NCBI GenBank assembly: GCA_964506935.1
Contig: CAZDOD010000173.1
Coordinates: 1-5,901, forward strand
Length of the DNA stretch: 5,901 bases
Source: CAZDOD01 sp964506935
GTDB lineage: Bacteria; Desulfobacterota; Zymogenia; Zymogenales; Zymogenaceae
Direction of reading: 5' to 3'
A program made the translations under genes and the position numbers. The notes beneath the pieces are model-generated. The model saw nothing but the letters and a program-made list of their open reading frames with translations. It had not been told where the DNA came from and ran no database searches. Position 1 is the first letter of the stretch; every line of letters begins with the position of its first letter. Positions 1-5,900 of the stretch are shown one piece after another.

Positions 1-1359
1 ATATGTCGTGGCGAAGTCGAAACCGACGACATGGTACCTCTCATATTCGAGCCTTAATATCTGGGATAGCTCTTCCGGTGTCAGGCTTTGGATATATGGC
101 TCTACGTTACCTGTCTCAATGGCGTCTCTTAGGTCTTCCGATAGGTAGACCGTGGGGTATTTATCCAAGGCGTTTAGATATGAGAACGAGAAATCCCACC
201 CGCGAAGCTTTGAGGAGATCCTCACCCCCCCTTGGAAGTTTTTGGGACTCTCATCGGGTGTTATCGGGGATGTCAAATTGTAGCTTACGGAACTGATAAG
301 ATTCATGCTCTCTTCGTCCAAAAGCCCCGCCCACGGGAACATCCCACCGGCATATTCACCGAATATCCCCGGCCTATAGAACGCCCAGTCGGTGTCCCAG
401 AGCTGATATCTGTGTTCCTCAAAGAAGGGGATAAATACGAACTCCGCGGTTGTGTTCTTGTAATAGTAATCGAGCTTGGCGGCGAATGTCGGTATCTTCC
501 TATCTTCTGTTTCACCCATGATGAATTTCTGGACATCTATCGGATTGATATTGTCGGTTGGGTTTACGCTATCGGTCCTCCCCCACGTTACGATCTGATT
601 TCCTATCCTGAGGTCGAATTTGTCAAAAAAGACATCGAGATATGCCTCGTCAAGCTCTATCTCATGATCATAGTGCGTGTAGCCTCCGGTGTAGAAATCG
701 TATGAGGCGCTTGCCGAGATAAAAAACGAGAGCCTGTCGCTTATCGGGTGCTTAAGTTTGATGAATACCTTCGGATGGAATTCTAAGAGGTCCTCATATT
801 TGTTGTCCCTTTTGAGATCTGCATTAACCTTTGCCTTTATATAGCCTCCGAACTCGGTCTCGGGCCCGAAGAGATCAAATGCGCCCGTCGATGCGAGGAG
901 TATCCTATCGGAGAGAGGGTTTGATGTCGATGGGTCAGGTGGTGGTGATTCAACTGATTCGGCGATCCTCATTTCGGCGTCTTTCACCCTCAAGTCCCCG
1001 ATATCTTCCAAGGCGCTTGAGACAAGGAAGAAAAACTCTCCCTCAAGATCGGACAGGATCGACATTAATTTCTCTCTTTCTGTAGTATCATTAGAATTGA
1101 TGATTTGATATTTGATGTTTTCTATTTCACGATTAAGACTTGATAGATCCTTCTCGAGGCCATCTTTTACCCCGTCAATCTCAAGCCTTATCTCATCGTG
1201 ATAGACAAGCGGATCGAAGGCGCCATTTTCGCCCTTCATGATATCTTCGAGTTGTGATTCTTGGGGATAGAGACCGGAAGGCTCAAATAGAAATAGAAAT
1301 GTAAATAAAAGGAGGACCGGAAAAATCCTTGGGCCGATCCTCCTGTATTTTGAAACCAC
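1..1359 (-). CDS. DUF1302-like outer-membrane beta-barrel protein with N-terminal coiled coil (partial, 3' end outside window)
   Basis: The minus-strand frame is open without a stop for 453 codons and leaves the window at base 1, so the C-terminus is missing. It starts with GTG at 1359, 2 bases after the stop of the LolA-like gene. An AAGGA ribosome binding site lies 6 bases upstream, inside the preceding gene, which points to translational coupling. Residues 1-33 form a signal peptide (basic RRIGPR, then a Leu/Phe-rich core). Residues about 55-135 are highly charged and probably a helical coiled coil. A Pro-rich linker follows (about 138-149, ESPPPDPSTS). From about 165 the alternating aromatic/polar pattern is that of beta-barrel strands. 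The stretch RIGNQIVTWGRTDSVNPTDN at 251-270 resembles the signature of DUF1302-type outer-membrane proteins encoded beside LolA-like and RND lipid exporters. Residues about 318-372 look like a long loop. The inferred role is lipid or hydrophobic-compound transport at the outer membrane. A general porin is the alternative. Confidence 0.78.
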   Translation of the reverse strand, partial: MVSKYRRIGPRIFPVLLLFTFLFLFEPSGLYPQESQLEDIMKGENGAFDPLVYHDEIRLEIDGVKDGLEKDLSSLNREIENIKYQIINSNDTTEREKLMSILSDLEGEFFFLVSSALEDIGDLRVKDAEMRIAESVESPPPDPSTSNPLSDRILLASTGAFDLFGPETEFGGYIKAKVNADLKRDNKYEDLLEFHPKVFIKLKHPISDRLSFFISASASYDFYTGGYTHYDHEIELDEAYLDVFFDKFDLRIGNQIVTWGRTDSVNPTDNINPIDVQKFIMGETEDRKIPTFAAKLDYYYKNTTAEFVFIPFFEEHRYQLWDTDWAFYRPGIFGEYAGGMFPWAGLLDEESMNLISSVSYNLTSPITPDESPKNFQGGVRISSKLRGWDFSFSYLNALDKYPTVYLSEDLRDAIETGNVEPYIQSLTPEELSQILRLEYERYHVVGFDFATTY

Positions 1360-1361
1360 CT

Positions 1362-2168
1362 TTATTCCTTTTCGAGATACCTCTCGGTAAAGTAGTCGTC
1401 GGGTATGCTGACGTTGTATTTGATAGTCTCGATGATCAAGACGGTCTTCCTACCCTCCTGGACGTTTTCCATCTCGCTCTCCATGGTCGTCCAGATACCC
1501 TGAACCTCCTCGATTTTGCTAACGGTCATTATCTTAAGAAGCTCGTCGTCCTTGTCGTAGAACTCAATCTTTACCGGGATCCATATATCGGGCCTGACCC
1601 ATGAGATGAATTTTCCGTACTGGGATTCCTCTCCATCTTTGGGGACGCTCTCCACGACGTAGACTTTTTTGCCGTCGAGGAGTTCTTCACGAAGGAGGGT
1701 ATGGGTATCCTTGTCGACCTTCCTGTTTTCCATATCTTCATATGTGACCTCGGTCCCCATGAAACGGGAGCTCTTTTCGGAGGATGCGATCCTCCTAACC
1801 TGCTTCAGGGCCGGAAGATACAGGAACTGGTCATCGTCCCTGTCGGCGTTCTCCCAGACGAGAAATCCCGTACCCTTTATATCGGCGGGTGAGAGAAAGC
1901 GGATCATGCTCTTGTTTAGATCACCATATTCTTTCCTTACGGTCCTTATCGTCCTCTCCTTTTCCTGGCCCTTGTCGTTGATTAAGATCATCTTCATTTC
2001 GGAAGCCGAGGAATCCCCATTATATCTGTCCTGGACGTTTTCGGAGATCTCCTTTCCCGAGATGGCGAGGGCCAGTGCCGGAAGGGAGATGAGGAAGAGG
2101 ATAAGGGTCAGGGTTGCGGTTTTTTTTATAAACAGACTATGAGCCAAATTGTTAGTCTCGGTTTTCAT
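1362..2168 (-). CDS. LolA-like outer membrane lipoprotein-sorting protein
   Basis: A 268-residue periplasmic protein of the LolA-like family of outer membrane lipoprotein-sorting proteins (PF17131 type). Members are thought to carry lipids or lipoproteins through the periplasm, usually beside an RND/MMPL pump. The start is ATG at 2168 because a perfect AGGAGG (2175-2180) sits 6 bases upstream. The frame stays open to an ATG at 2225, but that would put 19 extra residues before the signal peptide and has no comparable site. Residues 1-36 form a signal peptide with the hydrophobic stretch LTLILFLISLPALALA and a likely cut after ALALA. The family hallmark follows: FLSPADIKGTGFLVWE (91-106), the acidic DDDQFLYLPALKQVRRI (111-127), then FMGTEVTYEDM (136-146). 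WVRPDIWIPVKIEFYD (190-205) is the typical later strand pair. There is no lipobox cysteine, so it should be soluble. It is the first gene of the unit with the barrel gene; its substrate is unknown. Confidence 0.9.
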   Translation of the reverse strand: MKTETNNLAHSLFIKKTATLTLILFLISLPALALAISGKEISENVQDRYNGDSSASEMKMILINDKGQEKERTIRTVRKEYGDLNKSMIRFLSPADIKGTGFLVWENADRDDDQFLYLPALKQVRRIASSEKSSRFMGTEVTYEDMENRKVDKDTHTLLREELLDGKKVYVVESVPKDGEESQYGKFISWVRPDIWIPVKIEFYDKDDELLKIMTVSKIEEVQGIWTTMESEMENVQEGRKTVLIIETIKYNVSIPDDYFTERYLEKE

Positions 2169-2174
2169 CAATTT

Positions 2175-2180
2175 CCTCCT
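2175..2180 (-). promoter_or_regulatory. Shine-Dalgarno AGGAGG that sets the LolA-like gene start
   Basis: AGGAGG on the minus strand lies 6 bases before the ATG at 2168. It decides for this ATG over the in-frame ATG at 2225, which would extend the protein by 19 residues. Confidence 0.85.
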
Positions 2181-2247
2181 TTTAGAAAAATATTTTATCA
2201 CAGGTAAGGTAAAAGTCAAAAGCAAAGGTATCTAAAACTGGAATTAG

Positions 2248-2388
2248 TCTATCAATCTATCAAACGATTGATTGGTTGTCAACTATTTTCTGATTTTCTT
2301 TTCTATATTATGTGTCTTTGAGAGATCAATCGAACTTTTGAAATCTCAGATGAAGAGTGGGAATATGATGGATGCCTCAATCTATCAA
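2248..2388. repeat. TCTATCAA repeats: tandem pair plus a distant copy
   Basis: TCTATCAA occurs twice head to tail (2248-2255 and 2256-2263) and again at 2381-2388. The longer 12-mer TCAATCTATCAA is shared exactly by 2252-2263 and 2377-2388, with 125 bases between starts. The tandem pair lies over the -10 of the proposed operon promoter, so the copies could be binding sites for one regulator. They could also be chance in AT-rich spacer DNA. Confidence 0.4.
2254..2282 (-). promoter_or_regulatory. Sigma70-like promoter of the LolA-like/barrel operon
   Basis: On the minus strand a perfect -35 TTGACA (2277-2282) is followed after 17 bases by the -10 candidate TAGATT (2254-2259, 4 of 6 matches to TATAAT). 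Transcription would start near 2247, giving a leader of about 80 bases. A 7-bp dyad, ATCAATC (2251-2257) and GATTGAT (2266-2272), overlaps the -10 and spacer, where a repressor could act. This makes it likely that the operon is transcribed separately from the nitrilase gene upstream. The call rests on consensus match only. Confidence 0.55.
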
Positions 2389-2433
2389 GCGCTTTAAGCT
2401 TTATATCGAGTTGTGGGGGACAAAGCTTTTTAC
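2283..2433. other. Intergenic spacer between nitrilase and LolA-like operon
   Basis: This is the rest of the 265-base gap between the nitrilase stop and the LolA-like start. It is AT-rich, has no credible gene in any frame, and has no GC-rich hairpin with a T run. An AAGCTTT/AAAGCTT inverted pair (around 2396-2438) is too AT-rich and widely spaced to be a confident terminator for the nitrilase gene. Confidence 0.5.
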
Positions 2434-3237
2434 CTATAAGTAGAACTCTTTTCTCCTGTCGTTAAAGATGTTGTTTAGGGGCGTGATATCTTTATTTATG
2501 GCGAGCGACGGGTCTATCTCTACTGTACGAAAGCCCTCTTCACCTCTTTTCATCTTGAAGAGATACTCACCGGAGGGCGAGACGACCTGTGAGCTTCCGG
2601 TAAAACTGTTTTTTATGCCGCGGTTTTTCTCTTTGCCAATTCTATTTGCCGTTGCGATAAAGACCCTGTTTTCTATTGCACGGGCATACATCGTCCTCTG
2701 GCAGTAGGGGAGGACGAGATTTGCGGGGTGTAGGATTATCTGGGCGCCCTTTACTGCGAGTGTCCTCGCCGATTCGGGAAATATCCAGTCGAAGCATATC
2801 ATCATCCCGAATTTTACGCCCCTGTAGTCGAAAACCGAAAAGCCCTTGTCGCCGGGCATAAAGAGATTCTTTTCGTTTGAGAAGAGATGTACCTTCCTGT
2901 AGTTTGCTATGATTTCTCCATCTCCGATAAAGAATGATGAATTGTAAAATTTTTTCCCCTCCCTTTCCACATATCCACCCGATATGGCGATGGATCTTTT
3001 TTTCGATATTTCAAGAAATGGTTTTAAATGAGAGCTATTGTTTATCTCAATAGATACCTCTTCGACTTCATTTTTATCAAAAAATGTATATCCCGAAAGA
3101 AATAACTCGGGAAACAGTATAATATCCGCCGATATCTCATATAGAAGCTCTTTCGCCCTTTGGACGTTTTTTGCGACATCCATAAAGACGGGCCTGGTCT
3201 GCACGACGGCTATCTTGACTTTTTTTTCGGTCATCAT
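2434..3237 (-). CDS. Carbon-nitrogen hydrolase, nitrilase superfamily
   Basis: A 267-residue cytoplasmic enzyme of usual length for this superfamily, which hydrolyses non-peptide C-N bonds in amides, omega-amides, carbamoyl compounds or nitriles. The full catalytic triad is visible: Glu44 in LFPELFLSGY (41-50), Lys115 in YRKVHLF (113-119) and Cys148 in GMMICFDWIFPESAR (144-158). HPANLVLP (170-177) and the ARAIENRVFIATANRIG stretch (185-201) are further family landmarks, and SSQVVSPSGE (215-224) is the usual strand near the C-terminus. There is no signal peptide. The start is one of two adjacent ATGs (3237 or 3234) after a GAGGTGA ribosome binding site at 3241-3247. The substrate cannot be read from sequence; an amidase or omega-amidase is more likely than a true nitrilase, since those dominate the bacterial members of this size. 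It stands alone, about 265 bases from the next gene downstream and 183 from the pseudogene. Confidence 0.92.
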   Translation of the reverse strand: MMTEKKVKIAVVQTRPVFMDVAKNVQRAKELLYEISADIILFPELFLSGYTFFDKNEVEEVSIEINNSSHLKPFLEISKKRSIAISGGYVEREGKKFYNSSFFIGDGEIIANYRKVHLFSNEKNLFMPGDKGFSVFDYRGVKFGMMICFDWIFPESARTLAVKGAQIILHPANLVLPYCQRTMYARAIENRVFIATANRIGKEKNRGIKNSFTGSSQVVSPSGEYLFKMKRGEEGFRTVEIDPSLAINKDITPLNNIFNDRRKEFYL

Positions 3238-3419
3238 CTATCACCTCACCGAGATAGTATCACCGACAGATGGTTTTAACAAGGAATTCAGGTAAATCTT
3301 GGATTAACAAAAAGCTGGAGTTATCTTGATGAGATAAAAGCGATATTCGATCACTAAATTTTTTCTGTTGATTTTAAGATATCGAGGCGACATTGTCATA
3401 AAAAAAGATTTTTAAAGAT
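3238..3419. other. Intergenic spacer, no gene seen
   Basis: An AT-rich spacer between the divergent nitrilase gene and the dehydratase remnant. It holds the nitrilase ribosome binding site (3241-3247) and a weak 6-bp hairpin, TTATCT/AGATAA (3321-3337), without a T run. I see no coding frame. It probably includes the nitrilase promoter and the decayed upstream region of the dehydratase gene, but no promoter stands out. Confidence 0.4.
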
Positions 3420-3674
3420 ATGTCAAAGCTGAGAGAGATAAAGGACGCCCTCAACAGGATCATCACCGTCTAGGAGGACGAGATAATATCCGCTATGCGC
3501 CTCCTGTGGGAGCGGATGAAGCTCGTGGTCGAGTCGTCGGTGGCGGTGTCTCTTGCCGCGCTACTCAAGGGGAAAGTGGATGCGAAAGGAAAAAGGATCG
3601 ACATTATAATCAGCGGCGGGAACATCGATCTTGCGGATTACTTCGATATACTCCGCCGGAAAATTTCGAAATGA
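3420..3674 (+). pseudogene. Remnant of PLP-dependent threonine/serine dehydratase (internal deletion and TAG stop)
   Basis: One plus-strand frame reads from ATG 3420 to TGA 3672-3674, interrupted by TAG at 3471-3473. The 66 codons after the TAG match the C-terminus of the fold-type II PLP enzymes that deaminate threonine or serine (threonine dehydratase, serine racemase). The family landmarks are EDEIISAMRLLWERMKLVVE, then SLAALLKGK, and DIIISGGNIDL near the end. The family usually reads ITVSEDEI here, so ITV-stop-EDEI suggests a Ser codon TCG changed to TAG. The first 12 codons (MSKLREIKDALN) resemble the family N-terminus, which starts a helix before the conserved region. If so, roughly 230-250 codons, including the PLP-lysine and the glycine-rich phosphate loop, were lost between residue 12 and the ITV. 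The usual Pro of VVEPS is Ser. No strong ribosome binding site precedes the ATG. It is very unlikely to be functional. Confidence 0.8.
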
Positions 3675-3692
3675 CGGCCCATAGCCTATAGG

Positions 3693-4433
3693 TCAGCCGC
3701 CATACTCATCAAGCCCGTCCTGGATGACGCCCCTTACATCGGCCATAAGATCGGTGATCGTCTCCTTGGTGTATCCCTCTATTTTTATGGGCTTATGGAT
3801 TATCATCTTCGCGCGTCCCGGAAGGAGCCTTTTCGTCTTCGGGGGGAGTACATTCCTTGTGCCGATGATCGTCACGGGAAGTATCGGGATACCGAGGTCG
3901 AGAGCCATAAAAAAGGCCCCCTTCTTGAACTCGCCAAGTTCCCCCGTGAGACTCCTCGTCCCCTCGGCGAAAAATATCACCGAGGTGCCGTCGACGATTA
4001 TCTCCTTTGCCCTGTTCAGGCTATCTAGGGCGGCCTTGCTGTTTGAGCGGTCGATGTAGATGTGCTCGACCTTTTCGCAGGCGATTCCGAATACCGGGAT
4101 CTTCCTCAGCTCCATTTTCATCACCCATTTGAAATCGATCCCCAAAAAACCGTAGAGCACAAAAACATCGTAGTGGCTCTGGTGATTTGAGACAATCACG
4201 TATGATTGCCTTTTATCGATATTTTCCCTTCCGATTACCTTGACCGGCATGGGGGTGAGATAGCTGTTCAGCTTCGCCCACGTAACTCCGCAGACCTGAC
4301 TTGCAAACCTCGGACTTGAAACTAAAACGAGGATGACAGCGAGTATCCCGAAGATGAGTGTAGATAGTAAAAGAAACGGGATATAGATAAGCCACTTGTA
4401 TGGCTGGTAGAGGATATAGAGAAGTTTTTTCAT
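3693..4433 (-). CDS. plsC: 1-acyl-sn-glycerol-3-phosphate acyltransferase (PlsC family)
   Basis: A 246-residue inner-membrane acyltransferase of the PlsC/LPLAT family. It would transfer a fatty acyl group to lysophosphatidic acid, giving phosphatidic acid for phospholipid synthesis. Residues about 12-40 form one long hydrophobic membrane anchor. The four family blocks follow in order: NHQSHYD (83-89) with catalytic His84 and Asp89; KWVMKMELRKIPVFG (102-116); FFAEGTRS (154-161) with the substrate-binding Glu157-Gly-Thr-Arg; and IPILPVTIIGT (182-192). The length is normal. ATG 4433 has a GAGG ribosome binding site (4441-4444) 7 bases upstream. Genuine PlsC is the best guess, but the family also includes acyltransferases that modify other lysolipids, and no lipid genes adjoin to settle this. 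It is divergent from hsp20. Its stop lies 18 bases from the end of the dehydratase remnant, with which it converges, and no clear terminator separates them. Confidence 0.93.
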   Translation of the reverse strand: MKKLLYILYQPYKWLIYIPFLLLSTLIFGILAVILVLVSSPRFASQVCGVTWAKLNSYLTPMPVKVIGRENIDKRQSYVIVSNHQSHYDVFVLYGFLGIDFKWVMKMELRKIPVFGIACEKVEHIYIDRSNSKAALDSLNRAKEIIVDGTSVIFFAEGTRSLTGELGEFKKGAFFMALDLGIPILPVTIIGTRNVLPPKTKRLLPGRAKMIIHKPIKIEGYTKETITDLMADVRGVIQDGLDEYGG

Positions 4434-4460
4434 TTATATACCTCTAAAGTATCTGTGTTG

Positions 4461-4478
4461 TTGATGTGTTTGATGTGT
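4461..4478. repeat. Tandem 9-bp repeat TTGATGTGT x2 in the plsC leader
   Basis: Two exact head-to-tail copies of TTGATGTGT (4461-4469, 4470-4478), flanked by further TGTG/GGTGT sequence, lie within the inferred untranslated leader of plsC (minus strand reads ACACATCAA twice). Function is unknown; it may simply be low-complexity DNA. Confidence 0.5.
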
Positions 4479-4513
4479 ATGGTGTTTTTTGGACAAAAAT
4501 ATCTGAAGGAGTA

Positions 4514-4542
4514 ATGTAATACAAAAAACCTCCTCAAGTCAA
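4514..4542 (-). promoter_or_regulatory. Candidate sigma70-like promoter for plsC
   Basis: On the minus strand TTGACT (4537-4542, 5 of 6 matches to TTGACA) is followed after 17 bases by TTACAT (4514-4519, 3 of 6 matches to TATAAT). The start would fall near 4507, about 74 bases before the plsC ATG. The -10 is weak, so the call is tentative. Confidence 0.35.
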
Positions 4543-4576
4543 GATATTTCTGTAAGGTGATTCTTCCAATCTTGAC
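4538..4576. repeat. Perfect 8-bp inverted repeat spanning both divergent -35 regions
   Basis: GTCAAGAT (4538-4545) and ATCTTGAC (4569-4576) are exact reverse complements separated by 23 bases. Each arm contains most of the -35 box of one divergent promoter candidate, plsC on the left and hsp20 on the right. The symmetry may come only from two similar -35 regions, or the arms may be half-sites of a shared operator. Confidence 0.6.
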
Positions 4577-4599
4577 AAATGGGAGATCGTGATTATCTT
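4572..4599 (+). promoter_or_regulatory. Candidate sigma70-like promoter for hsp20
   Basis: A perfect TTGACA (4572-4577) is followed after 16 bases by TATCTT (4594-4599, 4 of 6 matches to TATAAT). The start would be near 4606, giving a leader of about 30 bases that contains the ribosome binding site. I see no CIRCE element (TTAGCACTC/GAGTGCTAA) and no full sigma32 promoter, so the heat-shock control is not obvious from sequence. Confidence 0.55.
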
Positions 4600-4636
4600 A
4601 AACTTGAAAGCAATAAAAAGAAGGAGGTAATAAAAC

Positions 4637-5080
4637 ATGAGGTTGCTTCCAATAAGAAAAGTTGACATGAGACCTTTTATGCTCTCAAGGAGTTCTTCAG
4701 ACTGGATGGATAGGTTCTTCGATGACGTTTTTAAAGGGTCTTCCAACGGACATTTCCACCCCAGTGTGGAGGTGAGCGAGACCAAAAAGGACGTAATCGT
4801 CAAGGCCGAGATACCCGGAATCGATGCCAAAGACATCGACCTTTCGATAGACCGCGGTGTCCTTACCATCTCGGGCGAGAAGAAAGAGGAGAAAGAGGAA
4901 GAGGACGAGAACTGCTACTTGAAGGAGACCTCTTATGGTTCTTTCCGCAGATCCTTTAAACTCCCCGTCGATGTGGATGAGGATAAGATCAATGCTGATT
5001 TTAAGGACGGAATGCTCAAGGTAAGACTGCCGAAGGCGGAAGTAAAGGACAAAAAGGTTATCAAGGTAGAGGCCAACTAA
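4637..5080 (+). CDS. hsp20: Small heat-shock protein, Hsp20/alpha-crystallin family
   Basis: A 147-residue cytoplasmic chaperone that binds unfolding proteins in large oligomers and holds them for refolding by ATP-dependent chaperones. A short Arg/Phe-rich N-terminal arm carries the common DWMDRFFDDVF helix (22-32). The alpha-crystallin domain spans about 40-135, with SVEVSETKKDVIVKAEIPGI (43-62), GVLTISGEKKEE (74-85), YGSFRRSFKLP (100-110) and the family signature DGMLKVRLPKAE (124-135). The C-terminal VIKV (141-144) is the I-x-I/V motif that docks into neighbouring subunits. The acidic insert KEEKEEEDEN (83-92) lies in the loop that swaps between dimer partners. ATG 4637 follows a near-perfect AAGGAGGT (4621-4628) by 8 bases, which predicts strong translation. 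It is monocistronic, between its own promoter and the terminator at 5147-5177. Confidence 0.96.
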   Translation: MRLLPIRKVDMRPFMLSRSSSDWMDRFFDDVFKGSSNGHFHPSVEVSETKKDVIVKAEIPGIDAKDIDLSIDRGVLTISGEKKEEKEEEDENCYLKETSYGSFRRSFKLPVDVDEDKINADFKDGMLKVRLPKAEVKDKKVIKVEAN

Positions 5081-5087
5081 AATATCG

Positions 5088-5113
5088 GGCCCCCCTAATA
5101 TTACCGGGGGGCC
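5088..5113. repeat. GC-only 8-bp hairpin with TAATATTAC loop
   Basis: GGCCCCCC (5088-5095) pairs perfectly with GGGGGGCC (5106-5113) around the 10-base loop TAATATTACC, 7 bases after the hsp20 stop. No T run follows on the plus strand and only a broken one (ATATTTTAG) on the minus strand. It may therefore protect the 3' end of the mRNA, assist termination, or stop minus-strand transcription weakly. Confidence 0.7.
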
Positions 5114-5146
5114 GGAACTCATTCAATAGTCGCTCCAAAATATTTA

Positions 5147-5177
5147 GCCCCGAATGGATATATTCGGGGCTTTTTTT
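5147..5177 (+). terminator. Intrinsic terminator of hsp20
   Basis: GCCCCGAAT (5147-5155) and ATTCGGGGC (5162-5170) form a perfect 9-bp stem with the 6-base loop GGATAT, followed directly by seven Ts (5171-5177). On the minus strand the hairpin is followed by the T-rich TAAATATTTT, so it may also weakly terminate the convergent gene ending at 5202. Confidence 0.92.
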
Positions 5178-5201
5178 GTTTGAAATTAAAAGGGATCGGA
5201 T

Positions 5202-5900
5202 CTAGTAGGATATATAAAAAGTCACATTCGCCCTCGTATTGAGCCCCCCCTGGACATAGACGTAGTATGAGCCGGGGCCGAGAGATAGGCTACTTAGAGA
5301 TCCGTTATACTCCTGCGAACCCCCGTTCTTATACTGGACGTAGGAGTAGTAGGTATTGTTAAAGCTGTCGACGATCATAAAACCAATACTTTCTATTGGG
5401 TAATCGACGCTGCAGGCACGCCATAGGGAAGACATCGATGCGGAAAAGTTTGTTGCCCTCATGCCTGAGGGGACGGTAAAAGAGCCGTTTAAGGTCGTGC
5501 ATGTGTTGTCGAGATAGGCGTCGATCGTCGTTATGCCGCTGGATACCGGAGGGGTTACCGGGGTGGTTACCGGTGCTTCGCTTATGCGTGTCCCGTTCCA
5601 AGCGCTTCCGCTTCCGCTCTGTGTGCCGTACCACCAACTTCCGGTGAAGCTGTTGCCGTCGGCCGACAGCTTGAAGGTAACGTCTCCGGCATCGTTATTG
5701 GGCTGATATGTCGGCGCCTCCGACCACCATCCCTTCATCGTCGACCCGTCCTTTGAGATCATGCCGGTTATCTTTCCGCTATCGTGGGGGTAACTGCCTG
5801 TGACATTGTATCCCGATACGCTGAGCTCCAGGACACCAAAATCCGTATCCCACTTTCCCTCGAAAGAGGGGGGTAGGGCGTATGCGCTGATCGAAAAAGC
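5202..5900 (-). CDS. Probable secreted two-domain beta-rich protein of unknown function (partial, start outside window)
   Basis: The minus-strand frame is open from the right edge to the TAA at 5202, giving 232 residues. An internal ATG at 5762 is not the real start, because the coding pattern continues 46 codons further upstream. The first visible residues (AFSISAYA) look like the tail of a signal peptide, so only a short piece should be missing. Domain 1 (about 13-105) is rich in W-x-G and Gly/Trp turns: FEGKWDTDFGVLELSVSGYN (13-32), GKITGMIS (42-49), MKGWWSEAP (55-63), DAGDVTFKLSADGNSFTGSW (70-89) and WNGTR (101-105). This repeating edge-strand pattern suggests a small beta-barrel. A Thr/Pro linker (about 107-121) leads to domain 2 (about 124-232), a Ser/Tyr-rich beta-sandwich ending GPGSYYVYVQGG. 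Its two cysteines (134 and 163) could form a disulfide. I do not recognise a family firmly enough to name a function. Export and a binding or surface role are inference. Confidence 0.75.
   Translation of the reverse strand, partial: AFSISAYALPPSFEGKWDTDFGVLELSVSGYNVTGSYPHDSGKITGMISKDGSTMKGWWSEAPTYQPNNDAGDVTFKLSADGNSFTGSWWYGTQSGSGSAWNGTRISEAPVTTPVTPPVSSGITTIDAYLDNTCTTLNGSFTVPSGMRATNFSASMSSLWRACSVDYPIESIGFMIVDSFNNTYYSYVQYKNGGSQEYNGSLSSLSLGPGSYYVYVQGGLNTRANVTFYISY

Noticed and set aside
232..705. 157-codon plus-strand open frame opposite the barrel gene
   Set aside because: The minus strand is open over the entire 1-1359 stretch and matches an outer-membrane family; the plus frame is its shadow.
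1669..2142. 157-codon plus-strand open frame opposite the LolA-like gene
   Set aside because: It is antisense to a gene with clear family motifs, signal peptide and ribosome binding site; its product is Ser/Arg-rich low-quality sequence.
2396..2438. AAGCTTT/AAAGCTT inverted pair as the nitrilase terminator
   Set aside because: The stem is short and AT-rich with a long loop, and lacks a proper T run on the minus strand.
3254..3282. TTGTTA-17-TACTAT on the minus strand as the nitrilase promoter
   Set aside because: Transcription would start at the ribosome binding site itself, leaving almost no leader; each box matches only 4 of 6 positions.
3506..3691. 61-codon plus-strand open frame (starts MGADEARGR) as a small gene
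   Set aside because: It is an out-of-frame reading of the dehydratase remnant, whose conserved residues lie in another frame.
4603..4609. CTTGAAA as a sigma32 -35 box for hsp20
   Set aside because: Its -10 would fall in or beyond the ribosome binding site and start codon, and no CCCCAT-like -10 is present.
4697..5122. 141-codon minus-strand open frame opposite hsp20
   Set aside because: Antisense shadow of a gene with full alpha-crystallin domain motifs; it also runs through the 3' hairpin.
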